Source of the DNA: Chitinophaga rhizosphaerae
Lineage (GTDB): Bacteria; Bacteroidota; Bacteroidia; Chitinophagales; Chitinophagaceae
Direction: 5' to 3'
Length of the DNA stretch: 64,000 nucleotides
Assembly (NCBI RefSeq): GCF_003958645.1
Contig: NZ_RXLO01000003.1
Coordinates: forward strand, 1 to 64,000
The position numbers were made by a program, and so were the translations under genes. Positions 35,576 through 44,710 of the stretch are shown in pieces; positions within the stretch are counted from its first letter, which is position 1, and the number at the start of each line of letters is the position of its first letter. The notes below the pieces were generated by a model that worked only from the letters and a program-made list of their open reading frames with translations, had not been told where the DNA came from and did no database searches.

Positions 35576-35742
35576 GATTGAATGGGGAAGCAGTTGCCTT
35601 ATTGGATGTCGTGGATGGAGCGGGGGACGGATGGATTTGAGGGATTTATGATTGAAAGGAAGATGAGGTTGCTTTTTATGGATGACGTGGATGGGGCAGG
35701 TGTGGGATGGATTTGAGGGTTGGAAGATTGAATAATGGGGGA
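35576..35742. repeat. Imperfect intergenic tandem repeat, unit about 75 bp
   Basis: Units begin with GATTGAA at 35576, 35650 and 35726. The two full units (74 and 76 bp) share blocks such as TGGATG, CGTGGATGG and GGATGGATTTGAGGG. The third is only a start. The DNA is not coding and is strongly G-rich on the plus strand. Confidence 0.75.
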
Positions 35743-35785
35743 TTGGGTTTGGAGAGGCTTCCGTTTGCGGAATAGGGGTTCGCAT

Positions 35786-35817
35786 AAAAAATCCCCGGTC
35801 CGACGGACCGGGGATTT
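35786..35817 (-). terminator. Terminator of the SUKH-RGG gene
   Basis: A perfect 13-bp stem (35789-35801 with 35805-35817) and a 3-nt loop; on the minus strand it is followed by six T. Confidence 0.9.
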
Positions 35818-35837
35818 GCATATATGCCTTAGCGATA

Positions 35838-37001
35838 TTATCTGTTAAAGTCGCGTTCTTCACCGCTGTTACCTTTATCACGGTCGTACCCGCCGCGGTC
35901 TCCACCTCTGTCGAAGCCGCCACGGTCGCCACCGCGATCATAACCGCCACGGTCACCGCCGCCGGAGTATCCGCCGCGATCACCACCGCGATCGTATCCG
36001 CCGCCGCGGTCATATCCGCCACGGTCGCCACCGCCGCCATAACCGCCACGATCTCCGCCGCCGCCGTAACCACCGCGGTCTCCACCGCGATCGTAACCGC
36101 CGCCGCCGCGATCATAGCCGCCACCGCCGCCACGATTGCCGCCGTAACCGCCGCCGCCGCCACGGTTTCCACCGCCGCCATAGCCGCCGCCACCACGATT
36201 ACCGCCGCCGTAGCCACCGCCGCCACGGTTGCCGCCGCCGCCGAAACGACCGCCGCCACCGCCGCCGAAGCGACCACCGCCTCCGCCGAAGCCACCGGGC
36301 CGGGGAGTTTTCTTCTCGATGCCCCAGAGATATCCTTCCTTGAAACGGATAATACCGCGGGGATCGGTGCTGAACTTGCCCCAGGCGAAACCGGAGCCCA
36401 CTTCGCTGAAGCGCAGATCGCCCAGCATATAGTAATGGGGCAGGCGGCGCGCGAAGTCAGACAGTTCGGCATCTTCGGAATAACTGGCATCGTCGCGGCC
36501 AATCAGCCCGTCTTCCCGGTTCCAGATGTCGTTCACGACGATCTCGTGTACCAGGCCGATGTTCGATTTGCGCGGGTCTTTACCGTATTCGTGCAGCTGT
36601 TCGAGGAAACCCGTGAGGGAATCCGCCTGCTTCACGATCACAGCGGGAGAATGGCCAACGTAGAACACGCTGCCCCAGTCGCCCTCGGCATCCACGTCCA
36701 CCACCCAGCTGTTGCCGTAGCCGTCGCCGGCGATACGGATAGAACGGGGGATCAGGTTCGGGATCTCGAATTCATTTACCGCATCGAAAGTAATGGCGTC
36801 CAGGCCGTAAAAGAGGAAACCGCTGGAAAAGGCCAGGAGTTCCCTGATCTCGTCCGGGATATAATTGGTGCGCAATTGATTGCCGATGTCGTCTATTTCG
36901 TCTTCGGAAAGCCCGGGGAACAATTCTACCGAGTATTCCTCTTTCTGTTGCGTATAATACTGCTCGTCCAGCATTTTACGCAGCTGTTCAAGTGGCGTCA
37001 T
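35838..37001 (-). CDS. SMI1/KNR4 (SUKH) domain protein with C-terminal RGG-repeat tail
   Basis: A 387-residue cytoplasmic protein. Residues from about 25 to 140 fit the SUKH fold: YIPDEIRELLAFSSGF, then LIPRSIRIAGDGYGNSWVVDVDAEGDWGSVFYVGHS. SUKH proteins are known as immunity proteins to polymorphic toxins and as regulators in eukaryotes. Residues 140-232 are an uncharacterised extension (GLVHEIVVNDIW, RRLPHYYMLGDLRFSE). Residues 233-387 are almost purely Gly, Arg, Tyr, Asp and Asn in RGG, GGYDRGGDRGG and GGNRGGGGYGG repeats, like eukaryotic RNA-binding RGG boxes. No toxin gene is adjacent. The combination suggests RNA binding or condensate formation, which is inference. Confidence 0.82.
   Translation of the reverse strand: MTPLEQLRKMLDEQYYTQQKEEYSVELFPGLSEDEIDDIGNQLRTNYIPDEIRELLAFSSGFLFYGLDAITFDAVNEFEIPNLIPRSIRIAGDGYGNSWVVDVDAEGDWGSVFYVGHSPAVIVKQADSLTGFLEQLHEYGKDPRKSNIGLVHEIVVNDIWNREDGLIGRDDASYSEDAELSDFARRLPHYYMLGDLRFSEVGSGFAWGKFSTDPRGIIRFKEGYLWGIEKKTPRPGGFGGGGGRFGGGGGGRFGGGGNRGGGGYGGGNRGGGGYGGGGNRGGGGGYGGNRGGGGGYDRGGGGYDRGGDRGGYGGGGDRGGYGGGGDRGGYDRGGGYDRGGDRGGYSGGGDRGGYDRGGDRGGFDRGGDRGGYDRDKGNSGEERDFNR
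35850..36300 (-). repeat. RGG-encoding short tandem repeats
   Basis: Degenerate repeats of 9-24 bases encoding RGG, DRGGYDRGG and GGNRGGGGYGG units of the SUKH protein tail. Units vary in order and length, as expected of slippage-prone coding repeats. Confidence 0.85.
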
Positions 37002-37020
37002 TTTTTGAATTTATATATAA

Positions 37021-37467
37021 TTATGCTCTAATCATTTCAATGTGGGGGATATTATCCTCCAAATACGTATCACTACACTGTACGAACCCCAAAGATTCAT
37101 AAAATTTCTGTAAATATTGCTGTGCACTGATCTTAATAGCGATATTTCCCCATTTCTCCTGCACCGCAGCAATCGAAACGTTCATCAGCTCCCGCCCGAA
37201 ACCATGATTTCTCGCAAACGAAGCTGTGACCACCCGGCCTATGGATGCCACGTCAAACTTGATGCCGGGCGCAAATATCCGGGTATAGGCTGCCAATCCG
37301 GCATCCGTGCTGCCCATAACGTGGAAAGCCCGCTGGTCGTAGTTGTCGGCATCCTGGTAGGCACACTGCTGCTCCACCACGAACACTTCGTTCCGCAGCC
37401 GCAGCACCTGGTACAATTCTTCGTTGCTCAACGCTTCGAACGACTTGATTTCCCACCTTATATCCAT
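37021..37467 (-). CDS. GNAT family N-acetyltransferase, ElaA-like
   Basis: A 148-residue acetyl-CoA-dependent acyltransferase. The N-terminal pattern FEALSNEELYQVLRLRNEVFVVEQQCAYQDAD is that of ElaA. The CoA-binding segment IGRVVTASFARNHGFGRELM matches the GNAT V/I-x-x-x-x-R/Q-x-x-G-x-G/A pyrophosphate loop. The C-terminal ISAQQYLQKFYESLGF is also typical. Substrate is unknown. It lies 19 bases upstream of the SUKH gene on the same strand, so they may be co-transcribed, and is divergent from the ModF-like gene. Confidence 0.9.
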   Translation of the reverse strand: MDIRWEIKSFEALSNEELYQVLRLRNEVFVVEQQCAYQDADNYDQRAFHVMGSTDAGLAAYTRIFAPGIKFDVASIGRVVTASFARNHGFGRELMNVSIAAVQEKWGNIAIKISAQQYLQKFYESLGFVQCSDTYLEDNIPHIEMIRA

Positions 37468-37565
37468 TATTATACCCTTTTTTGATAATTTTTCACGTTT
37501 GGGGGTTTGATTTCAGGGATAGAGTGCCGAAATTGGCCCCCGGAAACCATACAGCCTTTTCGAAC

Positions 37566-39053
37566 ATGAGCAGCCATTCTCTCCCATTCCTGTCGATGGA
37601 CCGTATCACGGTCCGTAACCAGCAATACACCCTTCTGAAGGAATTCACCTGGCATGTCAACACCGGTGAGCACTGGGCGATAGTTGGCAGGAGCGGGGCC
37701 GGTAAGACCAGCCTCCTTCACACAATTATCGGCAAAAATAATGTGATCGGCGGGAGTATCCGACATTATTTTTATGAACGCTACCGGGAGACGCACCCCG
37801 TAGACGACCCTTACTTTAATTATCGCCGCCTCGTAGCCATGGTAGGGCATCACAACGATTTCAGGAACAAATCGAACATGCCGGATTTTTATTACCAGCA
37901 GCGTTTCAACTCGATGGACGCCGAAGACGCACCTACGGTCGACGAATACCTCGAAAACCGCTCGGACGCCCCCCTGCTGGCGCCCCTCAACATCGGGCCC
38001 CTTCGCCAAAAAGAGCTCATCAAACTCTCCAACGGCGAAACCCGCCGGGTCATGATCGCCCGGGCGCTCCTGCGCCAGCCGGAGCTCCTGCTGCTCGATA
38101 ATCCCTTCATCGGCCTCGATGTAGCCACCCGCCAGGCCTTCCACGGCATCGTAGACCACCTGGCCGCGTCGGGCGTGGCCGTGGTGCTCGTTACCACCCC
38201 GCAGGAAATCCCCTCCGCCATCACCCACGTCCTCGAACTCGACGGTGGCCGCATCGCCGGCTCCTGGACGCGCGCCGAATACCTGGCGCAATACCGCCCG
38301 GAAGCCCCGGAATCCGCCGCAACCGCCATGGACGCGGGGCTCGTTGCATCTCTCACCGAATCCGCCCCGAAATACGATTTCACCTCGATCGTGCAAATGG
38401 AGAACATCCATGTGAAATATGGTGAGAACGTTATCCTCGATGGCATCGGCTGGCACGTCCGCCCCGGCGAGAAATGGGCGCTACTCGGACCGAACGGTTC
38501 CGGAAAAAGCACGCTCCTCAGCCTCATCACGGCCGATAACCCACAGTCGTATGCCAACCGCATCGTCCTGTTCGACCGCAAAAGAGGCAGCGGGGAAAGC
38601 ATCTGGGACATCAAACGGAAGATCGGTTTCGTATCCCCCGAACTGCACCAGTATTTCAAATCCGACGCCACCTGCCTGCAAGTTGCCGCCTCGGGGTTCT
38701 ATGACACCATCGGCTACATGCGCCCCGCCACCCCCGAACAACTGGAAACCGCCGGGAAATGGCTGCAGGTACTGGAAAGTGCGAATTATGCCGGGGAGCT
38801 TTTCAAGAACGTGCCCGCCGGCATCCAGCGGCTCGTACTGCTGGCCCGCGCCCTCGTCAAAAATCCGCCGCTGCTCATCTTCGACGAACCTACCCAGGGT
38901 TTGGACGACCATCAGCGAAATCACTTCAAAAAAATCATAGAAATGCTCTGCGAACATATGGACGTGACCATGATTTACGTTACGCATTATGAAGAAGAGC
39001 TGCCCGCACCCGTGAACCGCTTTTTGCGCATCCGCAGCGGGAAAATGATATAA
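37566..39053 (+). CDS. Duplicated ABC ATPase domain protein (ModF/PhrA-like)
   Basis: A soluble protein of 495 residues with two ABC ATPase domains and no membrane segments. Domain 1 has GRSGAGKTS, signature LSNGETRRVMIARAL and LLLLDNPFIGLD. Domain 2 has GPNGSGKST and LLIFDEPTQGLDDHQ, with a shortened signature region NVPAGIQRLVLLARAL. The LSNGE-type signature resembles E. coli ModF. Its role is unknown; no molybdate genes are near. The ATG at 37566 is preferred over one at 37482, whose 28 extra residues are not family-like. Confidence 0.85.
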   Translation: MSSHSLPFLSMDRITVRNQQYTLLKEFTWHVNTGEHWAIVGRSGAGKTSLLHTIIGKNNVIGGSIRHYFYERYRETHPVDDPYFNYRRLVAMVGHHNDFRNKSNMPDFYYQQRFNSMDAEDAPTVDEYLENRSDAPLLAPLNIGPLRQKELIKLSNGETRRVMIARALLRQPELLLLDNPFIGLDVATRQAFHGIVDHLAASGVAVVLVTTPQEIPSAITHVLELDGGRIAGSWTRAEYLAQYRPEAPESAATAMDAGLVASLTESAPKYDFTSIVQMENIHVKYGENVILDGIGWHVRPGEKWALLGPNGSGKSTLLSLITADNPQSYANRIVLFDRKRGSGESIWDIKRKIGFVSPELHQYFKSDATCLQVAASGFYDTIGYMRPATPEQLETAGKWLQVLESANYAGELFKNVPAGIQRLVLLARALVKNPPLLIFDEPTQGLDDHQRNHFKKIIEMLCEHMDVTMIYVTHYEEELPAPVNRFLRIRSGKMI

Positions 39054-39091
39054 ATCCGATACCTTTAGTCCATTCAAAAACCTCCTACATT

Positions 39092-42000
39092 ATGCATCCG
39101 ACCAAACGGCTACTGCCCCTGGCCTGTCTGTTAACCGTATTTGCCGCAGCGTTATTCCAGGCAGGATGCGGAACGAAAGCAAAAGAAGTGGACCCCGCTT
39201 TCGCCCGCTACATCGACGCCTACACGTCTGGCATCATTTCCAAACAAAGCGCCATCCGCATCCAGCTGGCCGGCGACGTGAACGTGACCCACGCCGTCAA
39301 CGAACCGGTGGAGGAAGACGTATTCTCGTTCTCCCCCGCTATCTCCGGGAAGGCTTTCTGGATAGACGCTACCACGCTGGAATTCAGGCCAGACAAGAAC
39401 CTCGAGCCCGGAAAACGCTACACCGGCAAGTTCAGGCTCGGGAAAGTAATGGCCGTTCCCTCGCAGTTCAAAGTCTTCGAATTCGGGTTCGAAGTCATCA
39501 AGCCTTCCTTCGAAGTGGAGCTCCTGGGCCTTAAAACCGCCGGCAACAGCCGCGAGAAAATGCAGTTCACCGGCGTGGTGCGGACTTCCGACGCGGAAGA
39601 CGTACAGGCCATCGAAAAACTCGTGACCGTACAATACGAAGGCGCGAAAACCACCATGAGCTGGCAGCACGACGTTGCCAACCGAACCTATCGCTTCACC
39701 ATCGGCAACATCATCCGGAAATCCGTAGCGGCCAGGCTCCACATCCTGTGGGACGGAGCGCCCATCAAATCCGGCGTGAAAGACAGCCGCGAAGTGGAAG
39801 TGCCGGCCATCGGGGATTTTAAGGTGCTCGACATTCAGCCTCGCTATGAACCCGAAGAACATGTGCTCATCCAGTTCTCCTGCCCGCTCCTGCCCACACA
39901 GGCGCTGGAAGGCCTCATCACCATCAGCGGACAATCCGACCTGAAATATACCGTCGAAGGCAGTGAAGTGAAAGTTTTCGCACCGGGCCGCCTGGAAGGG
40001 AATTACACCGTGGTCGTGAACGAAGGCGTACTGAGCGCTTTTGAGGACCGCCTCGGCAAAGCCTTTACCGGCAGCGTGAATTTCGAAAATAGAATGCCTT
40101 CCGTTTCCATTCCCGGAAAAGGCGTGATCATGCCGCAAAGCGGGAAACTGGTCATGCCGTTCGAAGCCGTGGGATTGACCGCCGTAGACGTGACGGTACT
40201 GAAAATATACGAAAGCAACATCCCTCAATACCTCCAGCGCAACACCCTCAACGGGGATAACGAGCTGCGCCGCGTGGCGGCGCCCGTGGTGGAAAAAACC
40301 ATCCGCCTCGATACCGACAAATCCCTCAACCTCCGCCACCGCAACCGTTTTAACCTCGACCTGGAACAGATCATCAAAGCCGAGCCGGGCGCCATTTACC
40401 GCGTTAGGATCGGGTTCCGGAAAGCGTACGCATTGTACTCCTGCAAAGGTGACGACGAAGCTGCGGATGAAGACGGCGAGGAAAGCGAAAGGGAATATTA
40501 CGGGGAAGACGGGATAGACGAAGACGACGCGTTCTGGCGCCGGTACGACGATTATTATCCCTACGGGTACAGCTGGGACGACCGCGACAATCCCTGCCGA
40601 AACAGTTACTACCATTACGAACGCTGGGCTTCGCGCAACATCGTCGCTTCCAACATCGGCATCATCGCCAAACGCGGGAACGATAACAGCATGGTAGTGG
40701 CCGTAACGGATATCCGTGACGCGAAACCCATGTCTGGCGTGGATATCAGTCTGCTCGACTATCAAAACCAGGTGGTGTTCACCACGAAAAGTGACGGCGA
40801 CGGTTTCGCGAAGTTCGAACTGAAGAAAAAGCCCTACCTCCTCGTAGCCAAACGCGAAAACGAGCGTGGCTACCTGAAGCTGGACGACGGTTCCTCGCTG
40901 CCCCTGAGCCGCTTCGACGTAAAGGGGGAACAGGTGCAGCACGGGATGAAAGGGTTTTTGTATGGGGAAAGAGGGGTTTGGCGACCGGGGGATTCCCTGT
41001 TCCTGACCTTCCTCCTGGAAGACAAAGACAACAAGCTCCCCGAAAACCACCCGGTAACTTTGGAACTGTACAACCCGAAAGGACAACTGTACAAACGCAT
41101 CAATCAACATATTTCCCTCAACGGATTCTATAATTTCAACACGCTCACCGATGCCGATGCGCCCACGGGTAGCTGGCTCGCCAAGGTGAAAGTGGGCGGC
41201 GCGGAATTCAGGCGCAACATCCGCATCGAAACCGTGAAGCCCAACCGCCTCAAGGTGAAACTCGATTTCGGCGGACAGGCATCGCTGGTGAAAGACCATC
41301 AGCCCAAAGGGACCCTCACCGCGGCATGGCTCTTCGGCGCGCCGGCGCAAAGCCTCAAAGCCAAAGTGGACGTGTCGCTCACTTCATCGCGCACCACGTT
41401 CCCGAAACTCGATGGTTACCATTTCGACGACCCCACCGAATCTTTCTCCACCGAGAACAAAACCATTTTCGAATCGAGCCTCAACGAGGAAGGCTCCGCG
41501 CCGGTATCTGCCAGCATTCCCGTCGGGGAACGCGCGCCCGGCGTGCTCAGAGCCAATTTCGAAGTGAAAGTGTTCGAGCCCGGCGGCGATTTCAGTATCG
41601 ACCATTTCTCCATGCCCTATCACGTGTTCGACTCGTACGTGGGCGTGAGCGCGCCGACGGGGAACAGCCTGACCGGCATGCTCGTCACCGATAAAACACA
41701 CTCCGTCAGCATCGTGAACGTAGACGCCAGCGGCCGGTACATCGGCGGTAGCAGGAAAGTGGAAGTGCAACTTTACAAAATCCGCTGGCGCTGGTGGTGG
41801 GATGAAAGCGACGACGATATCAGCAATTTCACCAACGACAACTATAACCAACTCATTTCCACCGACCAGGTTACGCTCCAGAACGGCAAAGGCAGCTGGA
41901 ACCTCCTGGTGCGGCAGCCCAGCTGGGGCCGGTACCTCATCCGTGTGAAAGACCTCGAAAGCGGGCACATCACCGGTCAATCCGTATACATCGACTGGCC

Positions 42001-44653
42001 GAATTACGAAGAACGGATGCAGAAGGAAAACCCGACGGAAGCTTCCATGCTCGTGTTCACCGCCAGCAAAACGAAATACAGCGTAGGCGAAGATGTGACG
42101 ATCACCATCCCCAGCAGCGAAGGCGGCCGCGGACTGATCAGCATCGAATCGGGCAGTAAAGTGCTCAAGACCGACTGGATCAGTACCGAAAAAGGGCAGA
42201 CCGTTTATAAATTCAGGGCCGAGCCGAGCATGGCGCCGAATATTTATGTGAACGTAAGCCTGCTGCAGCCGCACGCGCAAACCGTGAACGACCTGCCCAT
42301 CCGCATGTACGGAACGATTCCCGTGCTGGTGGAAGATCCGAATACGGTCCTCAAACCGCAAATTTCCCTGCCGGCAACGTTGCGCCCCGAGTCTGCCGCA
42401 TCCATCACCGTTTCCGAAGCCGGCGGCAAGCCGATGACCTATACGGTAGCCATCGTGGACGAAGGCCTGCTCGACCTCACCCGCTTCAAAACCCCCGACG
42501 CGCACGGCGTATTCTATTCCCGCGAAGCCCTCGGCGTGAAAACCTGGGATTTGTTCGACTACGTGATCGGCGCATGGGGCGGCGACCTGGAAAGGATACT
42601 GAGCATCGGTGGTGACGAAGGCCTCAACCGCGGCGCCAGCCAGGCCAAGGCCAACCGGTTCAGGCCCGTCGTGAAATTCATGGGGCCGTTTTATTTGAAG
42701 AAAGGAGAGCAGCAAACACATCATTTCCAGCTGCCGCCATACATCGGTTCCGTAAAAGCCATGGTGGTAGCAGGGCAGGATGGAGCGTACGGCAGTGCCG
42801 ATAAAGTGGCCGCCGTGAAGAAGCCCCTCATGCTGCTGGCCACCGCGCCGCGCGTGCTGGGCCCCGGGGAAACGATCCAGCTGCCGGTGACCGTCTTCGG
42901 TCTGGAACCGCATGTGAAACAGGCCAGCGTGACCCTCACGTCTAACCCGTATTTCGAAGTGGTGGGCGAAGCTACCAAAACCGTCAGCTTCCCGAAACCC
43001 GGTGAGCAGCTGGTATATTTCGACGTGAAGATCCGCAACCTCGTAGGCATCGGTAAATTCAAGGTAGTAGCCACCAGCGGTAAGGAAAGGGCGGAAGAAA
43101 ACGTGGAACTGGATGTGCGCAATCCCAATCCGTTCATGACCAATGTGATCGACAAAACGCTGGAGCCCGGCGGCAGCTGGAGCGCACCGTTCTCGCCGGT
43201 GGGCATGGCCGGCACCAATACCGGTGTGCTGGAAGTGTCTACCATTCCCGCGCTCAACCTCGAAAAACGATTGAAATTCCTCATCCAGTACCCTCACGGC
43301 TGCGTGGAGCAAACCACTTCCGGCGTGTTCCCGCAATTATCGCTCGGCACCATTATGGATTTGAGCGACAAGCAGAAAGCGGATGTAGACCGTAATATCA
43401 AGGCCGGCATCAACCGGTTGAAAGGGTTCCAGACTACCGACGGCGGACTGTCGTACTGGCCGGGTTCGGGCAATGCAGATGAGTGGGGGACCAACTACGC
43501 CGGCCACTTCATGCTCGAAGCGCAGGAGAAGGGATACGCCCTGCCCCCGGGATTCCTGGACGCTTGGCGGAAATACCAGCGCAACAAAGCCATCAGCTGG
43601 GCGCCGAGCTCTTACAACTTTGCCGGCGGCGATCTCGTGCAGGCATACCGCCTGTACCTGCTGGCACTTTCCCGCACGCCGGAACTGGGCGCCATGAACC
43701 GTCTCCGCGAATTCCAGTACCTCTCGGCCCCTGCCAAATGGCGGCTCGCCGCGGCGTATAAACTCGCCGGCCAGGCGGAAGTCGCCAATTCGCTGGTGCG
43801 CGGCCTGCCAGTAACGGTACCGCCCTACACGCAGCTGGGCGGAACTTTCGGGTCCGATCTGCGCGATAAGGCCATGATCCTCGAAACACTGACCATCCTC
43901 GGCCAGCGCAATACCGCACTGGGCCTGCTCAAAGAAGTAGCCGCCGAACTGGGGAAAGAACAATGGTACAGCACCCAGACCACTGCCTACTCGCTCATCG
44001 CCGTGGCGAAATTCTGCGGAACGAACAAGGGCAGCAAGATGAGTTTCTCCTATAGCTTGAACGGTGCGGGCGGGATGATTAATTCGGAATCCTACCTGTC
44101 GCAGTTACCGGTAGCGTTTAAAGGAACGAACAGCGTAACGATGCGGAATAATGGCCAGAACGTGCTCTACGCCCGCCTGATCCTTCGCGGACAGCCGGAA
44201 GCGGGGCAGAACCCTTATGCCGAGAACCAGCCGGACGTGATGTCGATGAGCGTGGATTACAACACCCGCACCGGCAAACCGGTGAACATAGAACAGATGA
44301 AACAGGGAACGGACTTCGTGGCTACCGTCACCATCCGCAACCCAGGCAAACGCGGTTTCTACGAGCAACTGGCGCTTACACAGGTGTTCCCCTCGGGCTG
44401 GGAGATCATCAATACCCGGTTGATGGGCAACGACAGTACATTACGCATGTCGCCCTACACCTACCGCGATATCCGCGACGACCGGGTGTATACCTATTTC
44501 AATCTGGAAGAAGGCAAAACCGTTACCTACCAGGTGCTGCTGAACGCGGCGTACCTCGGGCGGTACTATCTGCCCGCCACGGGCGCCGAAGCGATGTACG
44601 ACAATACGATACACGCATTTGTGCCGGGCAAGTGGGTAGAAGTAGTGAAGTAA
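39092..44653 (+). CDS. Alpha-2-macroglobulin family lipoprotein
   Basis: Very large envelope protein (1853 residues) of the bacterial alpha-2-macroglobulin type, thought to trap proteases in the periplasm. The lipoprotein signal ends with lipid Cys26. MG-type beta domains follow. The thioester motif is intact: Cys1404-Val-Glu-Gln in HGCVEQTTS, placing it in the trapping class. The C-terminal part has the helical thioester domain (NRLKGFQTTDGGLSYWPG) and a receptor-binding-like beta domain. Between Cys451 and Cys502 lies an acidic and aromatic stretch unlike the flanks. pbpC follows, the usual partner. Confidence 0.95.
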   Translation: MHPTKRLLPLACLLTVFAAALFQAGCGTKAKEVDPAFARYIDAYTSGIISKQSAIRIQLAGDVNVTHAVNEPVEEDVFSFSPAISGKAFWIDATTLEFRPDKNLEPGKRYTGKFRLGKVMAVPSQFKVFEFGFEVIKPSFEVELLGLKTAGNSREKMQFTGVVRTSDAEDVQAIEKLVTVQYEGAKTTMSWQHDVANRTYRFTIGNIIRKSVAARLHILWDGAPIKSGVKDSREVEVPAIGDFKVLDIQPRYEPEEHVLIQFSCPLLPTQALEGLITISGQSDLKYTVEGSEVKVFAPGRLEGNYTVVVNEGVLSAFEDRLGKAFTGSVNFENRMPSVSIPGKGVIMPQSGKLVMPFEAVGLTAVDVTVLKIYESNIPQYLQRNTLNGDNELRRVAAPVVEKTIRLDTDKSLNLRHRNRFNLDLEQIIKAEPGAIYRVRIGFRKAYALYSCKGDDEAADEDGEESEREYYGEDGIDEDDAFWRRYDDYYPYGYSWDDRDNPCRNSYYHYERWASRNIVASNIGIIAKRGNDNSMVVAVTDIRDAKPMSGVDISLLDYQNQVVFTTKSDGDGFAKFELKKKPYLLVAKRENERGYLKLDDGSSLPLSRFDVKGEQVQHGMKGFLYGERGVWRPGDSLFLTFLLEDKDNKLPENHPVTLELYNPKGQLYKRINQHISLNGFYNFNTLTDADAPTGSWLAKVKVGGAEFRRNIRIETVKPNRLKVKLDFGGQASLVKDHQPKGTLTAAWLFGAPAQSLKAKVDVSLTSSRTTFPKLDGYHFDDPTESFSTENKTIFESSLNEEGSAPVSASIPVGERAPGVLRANFEVKVFEPGGDFSIDHFSMPYHVFDSYVGVSAPTGNSLTGMLVTDKTHSVSIVNVDASGRYIGGSRKVEVQLYKIRWRWWWDESDDDISNFTNDNYNQLISTDQVTLQNGKGSWNLLVRQPSWGRYLIRVKDLESGHITGQSVYIDWPNYEERMQKENPTEASMLVFTASKTKYSVGEDVTITIPSSEGGRGLISIESGSKVLKTDWISTEKGQTVYKFRAEPSMAPNIYVNVSLLQPHAQTVNDLPIRMYGTIPVLVEDPNTVLKPQISLPATLRPESAASITVSEAGGKPMTYTVAIVDEGLLDLTRFKTPDAHGVFYSREALGVKTWDLFDYVIGAWGGDLERILSIGGDEGLNRGASQAKANRFRPVVKFMGPFYLKKGEQQTHHFQLPPYIGSVKAMVVAGQDGAYGSADKVAAVKKPLMLLATAPRVLGPGETIQLPVTVFGLEPHVKQASVTLTSNPYFEVVGEATKTVSFPKPGEQLVYFDVKIRNLVGIGKFKVVATSGKERAEENVELDVRNPNPFMTNVIDKTLEPGGSWSAPFSPVGMAGTNTGVLEVSTIPALNLEKRLKFLIQYPHGCVEQTTSGVFPQLSLGTIMDLSDKQKADVDRNIKAGINRLKGFQTTDGGLSYWPGSGNADEWGTNYAGHFMLEAQEKGYALPPGFLDAWRKYQRNKAISWAPSSYNFAGGDLVQAYRLYLLALSRTPELGAMNRLREFQYLSAPAKWRLAAAYKLAGQAEVANSLVRGLPVTVPPYTQLGGTFGSDLRDKAMILETLTILGQRNTALGLLKEVAAELGKEQWYSTQTTAYSLIAVAKFCGTNKGSKMSFSYSLNGAGGMINSESYLSQLPVAFKGTNSVTMRNNGQNVLYARLILRGQPEAGQNPYAENQPDVMSMSVDYNTRTGKPVNIEQMKQGTDFVATVTIRNPGKRGFYEQLALTQVFPSGWEIINTRLMGNDSTLRMSPYTYRDIRDDRVYTYFNLEEGKTVTYQVLLNAAYLGRYYLPATGAEAMYDNTIHAFVPGKWVEVVK

Positions 44654-44673
44654 TTTTCTAAACGATATAACAG

Positions 44674-44709
44674 GGCCGGCGCGGGTAACAGCGCCGGCCT
44701 TTCTTTCCT
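44674..44709 (+). terminator. Hairpin between A2M gene and pbpC
   Basis: GGCCGGCGC (44674-44682) and GCGCCGGCC (44691-44699), then TTTCTTTCC. The hairpin ends immediately before the pbpC ATG (44711), so it may act as a partial terminator or attenuator that lowers pbpC relative to the A2M gene. Confidence 0.55.
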
Positions 44710-44710
44710 T

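Larger units (their letters stand above)
35446..35837. other. Non-coding interval with tandem repeats between two terminators
   Basis: Contains the plus-strand terminator at 35468-35501, an imperfect tandem repeat of about 75 bp (35576-35742) and the minus-strand terminator at 35786-35817. No gene is supported. Confidence 0.7.

Noticed and set aside
35850..36300. Short repeats resembling a CRISPR array
   Set aside because: The repeats are in frame, encode RGG units, vary in length and have no unique spacers of constant size.
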